64,000 bases of DNA, taken from NCBI RefSeq assembly GCF_030272615.1, contig NC_081405.1:653066920-653130919 (forward strand). The letters are read 5' to 3'. A model generated the notes under the pieces. The model saw only the letters and a program-made list of their open reading frames with translations. It had not been told where the DNA came from and ran no database searches. Positions 1-12,212 of this stretch are shown here, one piece after another. The stretch's first letter is position 1; the number at the start of each line of letters is the position of its first letter. The DNA is from Cryptomeria japonica. Taxonomy: Eukaryota; Streptophyta; Pinopsida; Cupressales; Cupressaceae. Both the position numbers and the translations under genes were made by a program.

Positions 1-401
1 AGCTAATAATCCAAATAGCTTTTATGGTTTTAATCAATAATTTCACCAAAACTTTTGGTATGGAAAATAAAAATTACTTAACAAAGAAAATAAAATTAAG
101 TAATTTTAGCATAAGAAATACTATATGATTTTAATATACGAAATAACAAAATGATTTTAACATATAAAAATAAAAATTACTTAACATAGAAAATAAAAGT
201 TTTTTAAAATAAAAAATAAATAATATAAACTATTTTAACATAAGAAATAAATAAATATTTAGAAAAAATAAACTATTATTTATAAGTATTTAAAAAAATT
301 AAAATAATATTATTAAAATTTATATATAATATATATATTGTAATATACTTTTTATTAAAATAAACAAAAAATTATAAAATTTAAATTTAAATATATAAAT
401 T
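1..401. other. AT-rich left edge, no gene seen
   Basis: Very AT-rich sequence made of short A and T runs, with no convincing reading frame. Its last five bases (397-401, AAATT) are the left copy of the target-site duplication of the Copia element that starts at 402. Confidence 0.7.
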
Positions 402-852
402 TGTGAGATTTTGCCAAGATCAAGGGCACAATGAAAAGTATAAAAATAGAGACAAAAGAATGACAAGAACAAATTGTATTCTCATCAATATGAAAATGAT
501 CAACTGGATTCATCAATACAATGAATATAGGTCTGCTTATATAGGCAAGGCCATATGGATGTACGAGCACACAATCATGACATGTGGCTCAATGAGAAAC
601 AAGGGTAGGTAAGAAATACTAGGGGTAGGTAGGAGAAATAATATAATATTCCACAAGAGGTGGATGACCCACCGAATGTGGAGTGTAACAACAAAACAAG
701 ACCACAAAAGGTGGAATTTCTCCTACAAGCTCTATCCCTATGTGCACACTTCCCTGAGTGTCTCAAATCCAAACTACGAAGAAATGCATTATCCTAAGTT
801 AACTTAAGTAAAGTGTAATAATATCCATAATGAATATTTATTTACACCAACA
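402..852 (-). repeat. 3' LTR of the Copia element
   Basis: Left copy of the 451-bp LTR. It ends at the C-run of the polypurine tract (853-859) and begins directly after the AAATT duplication. A TATA-like stretch (537-546) matches that of the 5' LTR. Confidence 0.95.
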
Positions 853-862
853 CCCCCCCTTA
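853..862 (-). other. Polypurine tract of the Copia element
   Basis: On the minus strand this reads as an A/G run with seven consecutive G directly before the LTR start. That is the position where plus-strand DNA synthesis is primed in LTR retrotransposons. Confidence 0.85.
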
Positions 863-1134
863 AGTGCAACTTAGAGGAATGAAGACTTAAATCAACAATG
901 CAAGATGGGTCCTGGCTACTAGGCCATGATAGGTACCCATGTACAATATGCAAATGCAAGCAAAACATTGCAAAGAAATCTCTCACAAACAGAGAAAAGG
1001 AGAAAACCCAGTGGGAAAAAAATCCCCCCCAAAAGAGAGATGAAAGTACAAAAGACTCTCAAAGAAGAAGGACAAAACCTTAAAGAGGAAAAAGTCCCCC
1101 CATAAGAGAGGGAGGAGAAGTCAGCTGACCCCCC

Positions 1135-4100
1135 CTAATGACACATCCTGCACCCCCAAGAGAGCTCGCAACTGCTGGAACTTACTCTCAGTGAAAGGTT
1201 TGGTGAATATGTCAGCATTCTCTCCGCTGTAGGACAATACTGCAAATCAATGACCTGCTCTGGAATTAACTCTCGAATATAGTGCATATGGATCTCGATG
1301 TGTTTGGTCCACTGGTGTTGGACTGAGTTCTTCAAGATTGCAATAGCACTTAGATTGTCGCAATGTAGAATTGTCGGTCATGGAGTGGTGAACCCAAACT
1401 CTGTGAGAATCTGCTAGAGCCAAATGGTCTTAGTAGCTGCATTAATAGCGCCTCAATACTCAGCCTTAGTCAAAGAAAGAGCAATAGCATGCTGCTTCTT
1501 GCTCTGCCAACAAATGGGGCCTAAACCAAGGTGAAAACTGTAACCGGAAGTAGACTTACGATCATCAAGATCGCTAGCCCAATCAGAGTCTGTGTAACCA
1601 ACCAAGCGAAGTCTTGTGCATGCTGCATAGTGAATTCCATAGTGATGTGTACCCTAGATGTAATGAAGGATGTGTTTGGCGGCTTTCCAATGAAGCTCAT
1701 GTGGTTCTTCCATGAAGCGGGAAACCATGCCAACTGCAAATGAAATATCGGGGCATGTATGTGTCAAGTAGATGAGACTACCCACAAGCTGACAATACAA
1801 AGTGGCATCAACTGGTGGAGAAGAACACTGAGCCTCAAGCTTGACTCCTGAAAGAAAGGGAGTTAGTGTAGGCTTACAATCAGCCATATGAAAGCATGCA
1901 AGTAGATCAAGAGCATACATGGGCTCTGATAGTGTAATCCCGGAAGGTGACTGTGAAATCTCTATCTCGAGAAAGTAGTGCAAAAGACCCAAGTCAGTCA
2001 GCAAATCTGTCATGCAAAGCAGATTTGACCCTGCTAATGATGGATGTGGTACTCCCTGTAATGATCAAATCATCAACATAAAGCACAAGTATCAAGTGAG
2101 AGTCATCCTGTCGCAAAACGTAGACATTCGGATCAGAATGACACCTGGTGAACCCTGCGGAGAGAAGAAAGGAATCCATCTTGGCATACCAAGCCCTAGG
2201 GGCCTGCTTAAGGCCATAGAGAGATTTCCTTAGTCTGCAAACCAAGGAAGTATCCTGGATGAAACCCTGCGGCTACTCCATATAAATCTCCTCGTCAAGG
2301 TCACCATGAAGAAAAGCACTCTTCACATCCATCTGATGTATAGCCCAACCATGAGCTGTAGCAATAGCAAGTGTCAAGCGAATGGAGTTCATCTTGGCTA
2401 TGGGTGCAAAGGTCTCAGTATAGTCAACACCTGCAACCTGAGAGAAACCTTTTGCAACAAGCTGAGCCTTATACTTATCCACACTACCATCTGCAGCATA
2501 CATGGTCCGATAGATCCACTTACATCAAACCATCTTTCTCCCCTTAGGGAGATGGACTAAATCCCATGTGTTGTCAAGGAACTATACTCTTCCTCCATAG
2601 CTTGGTCCCACTCAGGAACCCCTAATGCTTCCTGAAATGTCTGTGGATCGGAAGTGGTAGCAATGAATGCATGTGGAAGATCCTGATGTTGTGATCGAGT
2701 CCTCCGTGTATCTAAAGGATCCCCAACAAGAGAACCCGCTGACTCAAGTGTCTGTCGAGCCCAACGAGGTCGAGGTAGAGGTGGAGAATGAGGCTCCTCA
2801 ACTGCAAGTGGACCCTACGGAGGTGTAACCTTGCGAGTCAGAGTTGAAGGAGTCTCATCATCTGAATCACTAGCATCACTATCCATAATGGAGGAAGGTG
2901 GAGGAGGTAGAGAGGCTAAACTAGGAGAGATTTCCTCAAAGTGAACACTCCTCTCAATGAACACCTCATGTGTCTCAGGATCCATCAATCTATATGCCTT
3001 AACACCCTCAGGATATCCAACAAATATGCAAGGCCGACTCTGAGGTTCCAATGCCTTGTGTTTCTGTGGAGGTATGCGAGCCCATGCTGGACACCCAAAG
3101 ACTCTGAAATGTCTTACAATCAGTTTCCTACTAGCCTAAGCCTCAAAAGGAGTAATACCTTGCAAAGCTTTGTGAGGAACCCGATTCTGGATGTGTGTGG
3201 CACAACTGATAGCCTCTGCCCAAAAAGCAGGATCAAGAGAACGTGCATGAATCATACAGTTAGCCATTTCTTTGAGAGTTCTATTCTTGCGTTCTGCAAC
3301 TCCGTTCTATTGTGGAGTGTATGCTATAGAATGCTAAAGATCAATCCCCTCAAATGTACAAAAATCCTCAAGTCTCTTGTTCACATATTCCCTTCCATTA
3401 TCTGTATGAAGAATCTTCACCACTTTCCTGGATTGCTTCTCCACACGAGTCTTGAAGTCCTGAAATCTATCAAATACTTCACTCTTATGAATAAGAAAGT
3501 AGACCCAAGTGAAGCAGGAGTAGTCATCAATGAAGGTGAGGACATAGCGGGCCTTACTAAATGAAGGTGCTAGAAATGGACCTGCTACATCACTGTGAAC
3601 AAGTTGAAGAACTTCCAAAGCTCTCCAAGCTTTCCCTTTATCAAAATTTTCCTCGGGATGTTTGCTCATGGAACAACCTGAACATACACCCTCTGAAAAA
3701 ATGATTCGAGGTAGACCTGTGACCATGTCTTTAGTGTTGAGCTGTTGAAGATAGCCGTAGTTGAGTTGACCAAACCGCTCATGCCATAGCTTACTTTCTA
3801 AATTTGAATGAGTAAGCAAGGCCCTAGAAGGTGAACTTGGGACAAAGTGGGAGAATGAATAAAGCCTTGAGTTGTCATTGACTTGTCCCACTGCTACCAA
3901 GGCATCATCATCAAGTTCCTTTACCACAACTAAATCTGGTGTAAACTCAACCTTTTTCCCATTCCCATAGTGAGTGATTTGGTAGATAGAGAGAAGGTTG
4001 GTAGACACGTTAGGAACATAGAGAACATTCTCAAATGTTCCATCATCCATGTCAACTAAACCTTTCCCTTCAACCTCTACTTGTGTATCATCACCTATGT

Positions 4101-4239
4101 AAATGTGAGGTACCTTAGATGGCTCCAATGAAGAAAACTGCTCCTTTGTAGAACCCATGTGATATGAGGCACCTGAGTCAAGTATCGACTACTGTGAAGA
4201 ACTTGTTGTAGCCACAAATGCTTGCCCTTTTCCCTTAGA
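1135..4239 (-). pseudogene. pol: Copia pol (PR-IN-RT-RH), broken
   Basis: Decayed polyprotein that follows gag in the same frame. Protease: DSGAS at 4165-4179, just after a TAG at 4189-4191. Pre-integrase: LWHERFG near 3770-3790. Integrase: catalytic Asp in HSD (3589-3591), Asp in HTDNG (3400-3402) and Glu near 3293 in GVAERKNRT. Integrase C-terminal part: CIFVGYPEG near 3020. Reverse transcriptase: MDVKSAFLHG near 2310-2330 and YVDD at 2069-2080. RNase H: DSDWA at 1576-1590 and SLTKAEY near 1460. In-frame TAGs also occur at 2815-2817, 2273-2275 and 1654-1656, with others in the integrase and RNase H parts; at least one frameshift lies near 2000. Most stops are TAG at positions where relatives usually have Gln or Trp, as expected from cytosine deamination. 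No functional enzyme can be made. Confidence 0.93.
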
Positions 4240-5181
4240 CTATGAGGAAGAGGAAGGAGATGAATCCTTCTTTGTGTAGACGGATGGCAAGTTGATGTTG
4301 TTTTTCTTAAGAAGATTAGTTAACTCATCAACTTGCTGTGTGTTGCATCGATGCTCATCATGACCATACTTCTTGCAATATGCACAAGTTGGCTTATCCT
4401 TCTTAGGTGTTGTCCCCTTCTTGGAAGAGGATGAAAAATTGCCTTGTGATGGAGAGGATGATTGTCCTTTTTCCTGTTGTGGCTGTGACTTAGATTGCTT
4501 CTTCTTCTTGTTGGAATCTTTTCCTTGACTTCCTTGATTCCCTTGATTAGCCACCAAAGCCTGGGACTTTGAAGACTTGGCAAGCCCCATTTTCAACAAC
4601 TTAGATTGTTCCAATATCAACATTTCTATGAAAGCATCAAATGAAGGCATAGCATAGGAACTCGCCACTGTCAAATGATGAGTTTGGAAGCTAGACACAA
4701 ATGCTGCATATTCTGGTGCAAGCTTGTCCAACAAGTTGAATATCAGCTGAGCATCCTTTTTATCAATTCCACAATCCTTAAGCTTTGCTCTTAACTCATT
4801 TGCTTTGGTGACATAATCTTGGATTGTATCAAAACTCTTGGGATCCAAGTTGGTGAGCTCATTGTCAATCTTATAACCTTTGATTTCATCAACTTGACCA
4901 TACAATTTCTGAAACATATCCCAAGCATCTTTGATTGTAGTACACTTCTCAATATGAAAGATGAGGTCATCTGATACATACTTGCGCAAAGTTCCAAGAG
5001 CCATGCAATTATTAGTGAGCCATTCTAATTGAGCATTAAGATCATCCTTAGGATCAGGTGGTGCTGCTATTGTTCCATCTATGTAATGTGTGAGACCTTT
5101 TTCGATTAATTTGCTCCATACTTTAATTTTCCATGATGCATAATTATGTGGAGTTAAAGGTGGAAATTTATGAGGACTCAT
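4240..5181 (-). CDS. gag: Copia gag (nucleocapsid polyprotein), open
   Basis: Open frame of 313 residues from ATG 5181 (MSPHKFPPLT) to a TAG at 4240-4242. The frame stays open upstream without another ATG, so 5181 is the natural start. The N-terminal half is the usual Copia gag fold (LTPHNYASWK near the start, then a helical region with IQDYVTKANELRAKL). The C-terminal third is Lys/Gln/Ser-rich and holds one CCHC zinc knuckle, CX2CX4HX4C, at 4345-4386. Gag would assemble particles and package element RNA. In Copia elements gag and pol usually form one frame; here TAG 4240-4242 separates them, and the frame continues directly into the protease region. Stop-free gag beside broken pol suggests decay after or shortly before insertion. 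Confidence 0.85.
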   Translation of the reverse strand: MSPHKFPPLTPHNYASWKIKVWSKLIEKGLTHYIDGTIAAPPDPKDDLNAQLEWLTNNCMALGTLRKYVSDDLIFHIEKCTTIKDAWDMFQKLYGQVDEIKGYKIDNELTNLDPKSFDTIQDYVTKANELRAKLKDCGIDKKDAQLIFNLLDKLAPEYAAFVSSFQTHHLTVASSYAMPSFDAFIEMLILEQSKLLKMGLAKSSKSQALVANQGNQGSQGKDSNKKKKQSKSQPQQEKGQSSSPSQGNFSSSSKKGTTPKKDKPTCAYCKKYGHDEHRCNTQQVDELTNLLKKNNINLPSVYTKKDSSPSSSS

Positions 5182-6111
5182 TGCAAAAAAAATGAAAGAG
5201 CACAAGGAAAGAGAGGCACAATCACACAAGACACCCCCCCAAATTCACTCAATCAAAGAACCCCCCCAAAAGTGATGATTTGACACTTTATACTTAGTGC
5301 ATGTACAATGGGCCACTTGCAAAAAATGGCAAAGTGGACTTTTGATTTCAATTTTACAACTACCTCAATAAGGCCAAAAGAGACTCAAACTAATAATGCA
5401 AGAGATCTAAACTAAGATCCAAGCAATTTACAAGTACCAAATAAGCCAAATAAGACCAATATATGAAAGTACAATTTATACTTAAAATATCTGAAATCTG
5501 ATCATAGATTATGAAAGAAAATGAAAAAACATGCACTTTAAAAAAAAAATGAAACTTGAAAAGGAGGTCGTATGAGCTCAAATGAGGCCTTTGAAGTTGC
5601 AGAATTAAGGATTGGATATGTACAACTGAGAAAATCTAAAAATTTCGAAAACCCTATGCACCAAAACAAAAAAAAAAAACCACATCACTATGAAGAGCAT
5701 GAAAAATTAGCCCAAATAAAAAAAAATTGCACCCAAAAAGGAGCAAAATTGAGCAAGTTATGGGCCTCCAAAGTTGACCCAAAAATCCAAACTGCTCAAC
5801 GAAGAGGGGTCTAAAAAATTCCAAAGAAAATGCTGACTTGGCACTGACTGGGTGCTGCTAGCTGGGCACTGACTGTGTGCTGCTGACTGGGCAAAAGCTG
5901 ACGCCCGAATTGGGCAAAAAATTTCCTCCACACCCAAAAATCGATTTCGCCAAAATAGGTCGAATTTATACTCGATTTTTATGGAAACAGCCTCCCGGAC
6001 GCAATGGTGAGGTTGAAAATGCTCTAAGATGCCTCCAAAAAATGCAGTTCCTCAGATCCAAAAATAGAAGCCTTCCACGATGTCTCCAAAAACCAATCAA
6101 TGAAGCTCCAA
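5182..6111 (-). other. Copia 5' leader, non-coding
   Basis: About 900 bp between the PBS and the gag ATG. Only short unrelated frames are present on either strand. It holds C-runs near 5233-5272, A-runs, and a short direct repeat of a GGGCACTGACTG-like motif around 5847-5890. A long untranslated leader carrying the packaging signal is normal for LTR elements. Confidence 0.6.
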
Positions 6112-6125
6112 TGACTCTGATACCA
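6112..6125 (-). other. Primer-binding site, initiator tRNA-Met
   Basis: On the minus strand, directly inside the 5' LTR, the sequence reads TGGTATCAGAGTCA. This matches the 3' end complement of plant initiator tRNA-Met used by most Copia elements. It fixes the element's orientation. Confidence 0.9.
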
Positions 6126-6576
6126 TGTGAGATTTTGCCAAGATCAAGGGCACAGTGAAAAGTATAAAAATAGAGACAAAAGAATGACAAGAACAAACTG
6201 TATTCTCATCAATATGAAAATGATCAATTGGATTCATCAATACAATGAATATAGGCCTGCTTATATAGGCAAGGCCATATGGATGTATGGGCACACAATC
6301 ATGACATGTGGCTCAATGAGAAACAAGGGTAGGTAAGAAATACTAGGGGTAGGTAGGAGAAATAATATAGTATTCCACAAGAGGTGGATGACCCACTGAA
6401 TGTGGAGTGTAACAACAAAACAAGACCACCAAAGGTGGAATTTCTCCTACAAGCTCTATCCCTATGTGCACACTTCCCTGAGTGTCTCAAATCCAAACTA
6501 CGAAGAAATGCATTATCCTAAGTTAACTTAAGTAAAGTGTAATAATATCCATAATGAATATTTATTTACACCAACA
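6126..6576 (-). repeat. 5' LTR of the Copia element
   Basis: Right copy of the 451-bp LTR, starting at 6576 on the minus strand and ending at the PBS. Followed on the plus strand by the AAATT duplication at 6577-6581. Confidence 0.95.
6261..6270 (-). promoter_or_regulatory. TATA box of the 5' LTR
   Basis: Reads GCCTATATAA on the minus strand, about 310 bp into the LTR, in the stretch where U3 normally meets R. It is conserved in the other LTR at 537-546. It is the best candidate core promoter for the element RNA. Confidence 0.6.
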
Positions 6577-7020
6577 AAATTATTATAAAAAAATTAAATA
6601 TATAGTTCATTATTTATAATATTTATTATTTTACTCATTATAACTTTTAAAAAATAAAAACATAATAAATGAAAAAAACAAAGATAAAAGTTACTTAACA
6701 ATAAAAAATATTATATATGCATTTAAAAATTCATATAAAAAACCAAATAAAATAATAATATAAACATATAAAAAACTTCATATAAAAATGAACAAATAAA
6801 ACAAACATAAGAAAAAACCACCTTCCTTTTCAAGGCATGGAGTAGTTCGCACAACAATCGAGACATCTCTGTTCCCGAGAAAACAAAATTAAAAATATTT
6901 TGATGGGACCGTTTGAGTTGACGTTGATGGCATGGGGGATGGGGATGGGAAGGCATGGCATGGGTGGGCTGTTTTGTCCGCTGTGTAGCCATTGCCATGA
7001 AAGACATCTCAGAATGACAA

Positions 7021-7430
7021 AAAATAATGGAATAATGAATAATATCCAATCATTTGAGATTTGTGGGACCGTATTAAATCATTTCAATTTTTTTTCATGC
7101 CAATGATTCTCTTCTGGTAGTTAAGAGTATAGTTGCTTGGATTTTGTGGTTTTCGCGAGCTATTTATTAAAATTTAGAATATAATATTATTTTAAATTTT
7201 AATTATTTAATAAATATGATTATGTATTATAATGTTAAATAAATATTATTGTTATTAGAGTTTCCAAGTATTTATATTTAAATATTTTTTAGTCTATTTT
7301 TTTAAAATGAAAGAAAGAGGTTTCAATAATGTAATAAATAAATTAGTACATTTATCTTATATGAATTTAAACAAAAAATTAGAATTTTTTTAAGGTGTAT
7401 ATTTTTAATCAATCTAAAATATACAAGTCA
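7021..7430 (-). repeat. Dispersed repeat, copy C
   Basis: Inverted and clearly similar to 27110-27450: shared stretches include TGTGGGACC, the GAGCTATTTA region, AATATTTTTTAGTC and a TAAGGTGT end. Two further copies flank LTRs at 33420-33587 and 45840-46678. Function unknown; it is not evidently coding. Confidence 0.7.
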
Positions 7431-7685
7431 AATAAACTAAGTGCTTCAAGAAGGATATGTTCATTTAATTCTCATAAATATAATTAAACAAATAATATTT
7501 ATATTAAAATCATTAAAAATATGATTAGCATTTATCTATTGTTCTTGTTCTTAAATAGCTTTGCTAATTTTTTTATGCTTAGGACTATTGCTTTATGTAG
7601 ACTTTAAGAGTGTGACTATTTACACTTATTTTTGTTTTAATGTATGCAAAACTATTTTATAAATAATATTACTTATGCATAAAAA

Positions 7686-7689
7686 GACA

Positions 7690-7774
<85 letters not shown>

Positions 7775-7776
7775 TA
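7686..7776. repeat. Compound CA/TA microsatellite
   Basis: About 25 CA dinucleotides followed by about 15 TA dinucleotides, then irregular ATACATACATATG. Alternating purine-pyrimidine DNA. Confidence 0.95.
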
Positions 7777-10138
7777 CATACATATGTGTACATGTACGTG
7801 TGTGCATGTTATGTTATAAAAAAAATTAAATATTTTTAAAACATAATATAAATAATGTTTTATTGTTTTATATAAACAAGTAATATTATTTATAAATATA
7901 AAAAATCAAAATAAATTTCATTAAAAAAATATTTATGTTGAATTTCTAAATATTAAAGCCTTCACCATTGAATCACTCTATAAACCTCTATGATTCTCCT
8001 ATCTCATTTAATACCATCTTATTGCTCTTATTGCTTTAAAATCTTGCAAGAATGCTTGCTAGAAAGTAAAGTAGCGCTTGCACCAAAAGAGGTGCAATGG
8101 TTAAGCTGATAGCAATATATACTTTGAATAATATATTAGACAGTACAAAAAAGGTAAAAAGTAAAAATGTTGCTATTAATAATAAATATTTATAATATAA
8201 ATAAATTGATTTTGAAATGTGAAAAACTAAACATGAATGAATGCAAATAAAAAATAATAATTTTAATGTACCATAATTAAAAAATGTTTTTTCTCAATTA
8301 TTTTTAAATAAAATATTTACATCACAAAAAAACTAATTCTTAAATTATTTTTTGTTTATTTAAATATTATTTTAATTAACTTAAGAATTATTTTACTTTA
8401 AATGTTAATCATTAGTTTTTTTGTTTTTTTGTTTTATTTAAGTATGGTCCTGAAAGAGGCATTTTTAAAAAGTGGTTTTCAGAAATCCCTTTTGAAAGTC
8501 AATTTCTATTATGTGGGTATTAAAATAAATTACATATTTGGAAACGAGACCCTGAGTGCTATATTTTGTATTACTACTTTTTCCAAGATTCAATCTCTAA
8601 GTGCTTCAATTTTTCAGCTCAAATTTGGCAAAATCTGAAAATCATGGAAAACACTTGCACTTTTTGGCCAAAAAAGTGGACTCAACTTCATGCACTGACC
8701 CCCATCATAATGCTAAAATAATCCTCTCTAATCCACCTTTTCATATCCATATCGTCACTCTGCCGAAATTATCTCTCACCATATCTATTATCATTTTCAT
8801 CAAATCCATTATCATTTGCATTATCATCTTCATAAAATCATGGACCAATATCGAACATCCAAAGACATAATCGAGCATACATAAAAATCAAGGAACTATC
8901 AAATCTAAGTAGGATTTTGGTTTGCATTTGCTATTTCATTTGAATTATGTTTTCATTTTATCATTCTAATCTTGAGGTGTATGATGTCTTGTGTTTGCTT
9001 GGTTATTTACCTTGTTCTTTTAGCCCTTAGTTTAGCATGCACATTTTTCATCGCACACTAGGCATATGAGGTCTCACAAATTGCCAAGATGATTAGAGGA
9101 TAATTACCAATGAAGTGATATTAGATACCACTTTTCTTTTAGATTGGATGTTTTCAAGCCGTAAAAGAGATGTTGTAAAAGATTTTATTTTCTTTAGTTG
9201 AACAAAAAACTTCAAAGATGCCTCTGAACACTTGCTTGAGAATTTTATTTCTTGGAACATTAGGGGATTATGGAAACTTGATGGAAGTATTCCAAAATTA
9301 ATGGAAGTATTTCATTCATGATATTCATTTACAATTCATAGGTTTAAACATTTGTTATATATGCATGATGTTAAACTTGTATATTTTTTTCTTTCTACTA
9401 CTTTCCATGTGTTGTGTATCCAACATGAAGCAAGATAGGTTGTTGTTGTTATGCTTATATCTGTTATACAACATCAACATTTAGTGGACCAACAATGTGA
9501 CCCAACTAACTAAGATCTATGGATCTTTTTCAACATTAATAATATTTTCTTAGGAATTTAAATGTTTATGCCTTGAAAAATGATTAAAAAATCTTCTCCT
9601 CGGAGATGAATCACTAATTCAATTCTAACTTCCACTTGGGTTTTGTACAACTATTTTAATATGATAGAGATGGTCTTTAAGATAAATTTGGGTCCCTACC
9701 TATGCAACTGATAGTTGGAAAAAGAGAAGCATGGTTCTACATGTGTAATAAATATTTAAAAAAAAAAAAATTGGATCTTTTTTATCTGAATCTTGACCCT
9801 TGCAAAGGTAATATGATGTGGGAGTCTTGAAGTATTTTTTTTAAGAAAAAAAATCTTTAAAAGATTGGTGACATTTAAAAAAAATTAAAATACCTATTCT
9901 TTATTCTTATTTAGTAATGTAATCATCATGATATTAGAGAGAGAGAAAAATGTCATCTTTAAATAATTTCTTATAACTATATGTTTTTAGTTACTATGTT
10001 GAGAGGTGTCCTACAATCATAATGAAAAAGAAGTGAAAATATATTTTTAATTATATATAATTTTTTTTTTAATTATATTTATGAAAATTCAATGAGCATA
10101 TCTTACTCAAGGCTTTTATTTTATCCCACTTATATAAA

Positions 10139-10167
10139 CTAGCAGTTGCAGGGGAAGTGCCTGCAAC
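10139..10167 (-). other. Helitron 3' terminus: hairpin plus CTAG
   Basis: Plus strand: CTAG at 10139-10142, then GTTGCAGG (10145-10152), a 7-nt loop, and CCTGCAAC (10160-10167), a perfect 8-bp stem. On the minus strand this is hairpin, two bases, CTAG, then host T. A near-identical arrangement occurs at 50953-50978. Confidence 0.85.
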
Positions 10168-12212
10168 GGGAGGCCGATAGGTCTGATCTTTAAGGAAAAT
10201 CAATGAGCGACATAATATAGTTAAGGGTAGAAGCTTTTAATACACTTAATTGAAATACTCGTGATTAGCATGATGTTGTGAATGACATAGTTATTTGTTT
10301 TTATAAAGTAAGGTTGTTGAATAAATGAAAGTGCTTAGAGAAGATAGGGAAATAAAGTGACATGATGTTATGTATATTATATACTTGAAGAAGGAAATTT
10401 TATTAAAGTGAAACAATAATTTATTTGTGTACATATCCCAACCAATGGTTGTTCCCAAATTTTACAGTTTTCCACCCACCATCCCCCATGCTAGCATATA
10501 TAGCATGATGTACATGAAGAATATGCTATGAATATAGTTATACATAATTATTTGTAGGCTATATTGTTCCCAACCAATTTTTTGTGTTGGACCCAGAGTC
10601 TTGTTCTTATCCACCCTCCATCCCCCATGCTGCTAAGAGCAGCATGTTATATAGCCTTTTGTAGAATTGCATGTGATGTTTATGGTGAAAGACCTACAGT
10701 ATTTTTCCATTTATATATGTTAGTTTTGGATAATATAAAAATCTGGTGAAGCGAAATTTTTTGAAAAACTTGAAAATTGAAAGATATTTTTTTGTAGCAA
10801 TATAATACCTGATGACTGTGTAATTGTTGAATTGGACTACCATGTATGTTGCATGTGAGTACTTCTTTGTTGTGAGGCAGTTTCTCTGCAGTGTATTTTA
10901 ATAGTAAAAATTTAGTTTTGTTTAAGATGTGAAAGGAACTTAATAGTATTTATGTAATGTGATAAGCATTTACTTGATCTTTTTTTATTTGAAGCTGTCT
11001 TTGCAGTGAAGAGAACCTGGAAGACTAGATGGGTGTTAGGCAGAGTAGGTAGTAAATCTAGAATTAGGTTTCAACCTATTGAATGAGTAAGTAAGGTTTA
11101 CATACCGTGTAACCAACGATGTGGCTGGATGCGATGGTATTCATTACTGAAAGCTTATTTATTGAAAGAAAATGATTGTAAGGTGTGAAGGAATGTTGTA
11201 ATGCTAAATAGTGAGCAAATAGTGCAATAGCGAGTAAAGAACAGGTAATGTGGAGTCCAAAAACAAATAATACCAGAATCTACGTTAGAAATTCAAACCT
11301 CTCATATAGCCTTTGAAATTGGTTGCAAACTGCAAGTAGTGACAACGTCAAATAGGTGACAAAGAGAAAGAAAGCAGGAACCCTGCAAGCACATGGTAGC
11401 AGAGAATAAATAGCCTATAAAGGAAAGAGGTTGCAAAATAATTGTTTTTTAAGTAAAACTGAACTTTACCTTGCAACTTCAAATGATTAACGATGTTAAG
11501 CTCACAAGAAAGGCCAATAAAATAGTCACTAGGAGAAGCAAACGTAAGCATGAAAAAATGACAATGAGAACAAAAGTCACCAATCTATGTGAATATTGAG
11601 AGATTGGAAATTGCAGAGTTTAATGTTGGTAATAAAGAACATTGTGGTTGAATGCCAAAGTATTGTTGAGAAGAACAAAACAAATTAGATATTGTGGTAC
11701 TATCAGCAAAGTAAAATATTGATTAAGAACAGAACGGTTGAATTGCAAATACCTATGAGAGTGGCCATAGAGCTTGGAGAGTGAAAGTTGTCACGTCCAC
11801 AAACAGTGAAATAACATAATCAAAGTAATAATCGTACAACCTATAGTGGTGCACATCAGGTGGGTTGAAAAGATTAAAAAAAGTTGTTTACTTAACTGAA
11901 TAAACATCTGGAAACAGCAAGACCAAACCTTTGGAGTACACCCAATCATTTTAAAGAGTGGTAGTGTGAGGGAACATAAGCACAAATAAATGTGTAAAAC
12001 CTGTAAAATGGAAGAGGTGCAGTTAAAGAAGAATGTTGTATTAGTGCACTATCAGTTAATATTAAATCTATTGAAGAAGTGAAATGGCAGAGAGAATGTT
12101 GTGTTACTGCATGAAATGTATGGAATTGGTGAATAGGGGGGAGGTGTTACGTGTGTATCTTTTTTCTTGCAGGGTTTGGGGATGCAAAAGTGTTGTGGGC
12201 TTTCATAGTTAT
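10168..12212. other. Helitron 3' non-coding region
   Basis: No gene recognised. Around 10446-10632 there is an approximate duplication of a TTGTTCCCAA...CCATCCCCCATGCT segment. Confidence 0.55.
11240..12000 (-). repeat. Helitron internal repeat, 3' side copy
   Basis: Diverged copy of the repeat that dominates 24400-26900, same orientation. Shared landmarks are CCCTGCAAGCACA, CTTGCAACTTCAAA, ATTAACGATGT and CCAATAAAATAGTCAC, plus a CACAAACAGTGAAATAACATA block near 11800. It places related repeats on both sides of the Helitron genes. Confidence 0.65.

Larger units (their letters stand above)
402..6576 (-). mobile_element. Full-length Ty1/Copia LTR retrotransposon
   Basis: Two 451-bp direct repeats (402-852 and 6126-6576) begin TGTGAG and end CCAACA on the plus strand. 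They are flanked by an identical 5-bp duplication, AAATT, at 397-401 and 6577-6581. The element reads on the minus strand: 5' LTR on the right, a PBS matching initiator tRNA-Met, gag, then protease, integrase, reverse transcriptase and RNase H, a purine tract and the 3' LTR. Integrase before reverse transcriptase is the Copia order. The LTRs differ at about 9 of 451 positions by eye, 8 of them transitions, so the insertion is fairly recent. Pol is nevertheless broken many times, so the copy cannot move on its own proteins. Confidence 0.95.
6577..10138. other. AT-rich intergenic flank, no gene
   Basis: No coding region is supported. Contains a dispersed repeat copy (7021-7430), a CA/TA microsatellite (7686-7776), a small hairpin followed by CTGA (8078-8109) and long A/T runs. 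Reading frames around 8400-8870 show no recognisable domain. Confidence 0.6.

Noticed and set aside
2941-3564. 207-codon plus-strand frame
   Set aside because: Antisense shadow of the Copia integrase region, which shows clear family motifs on the minus strand.
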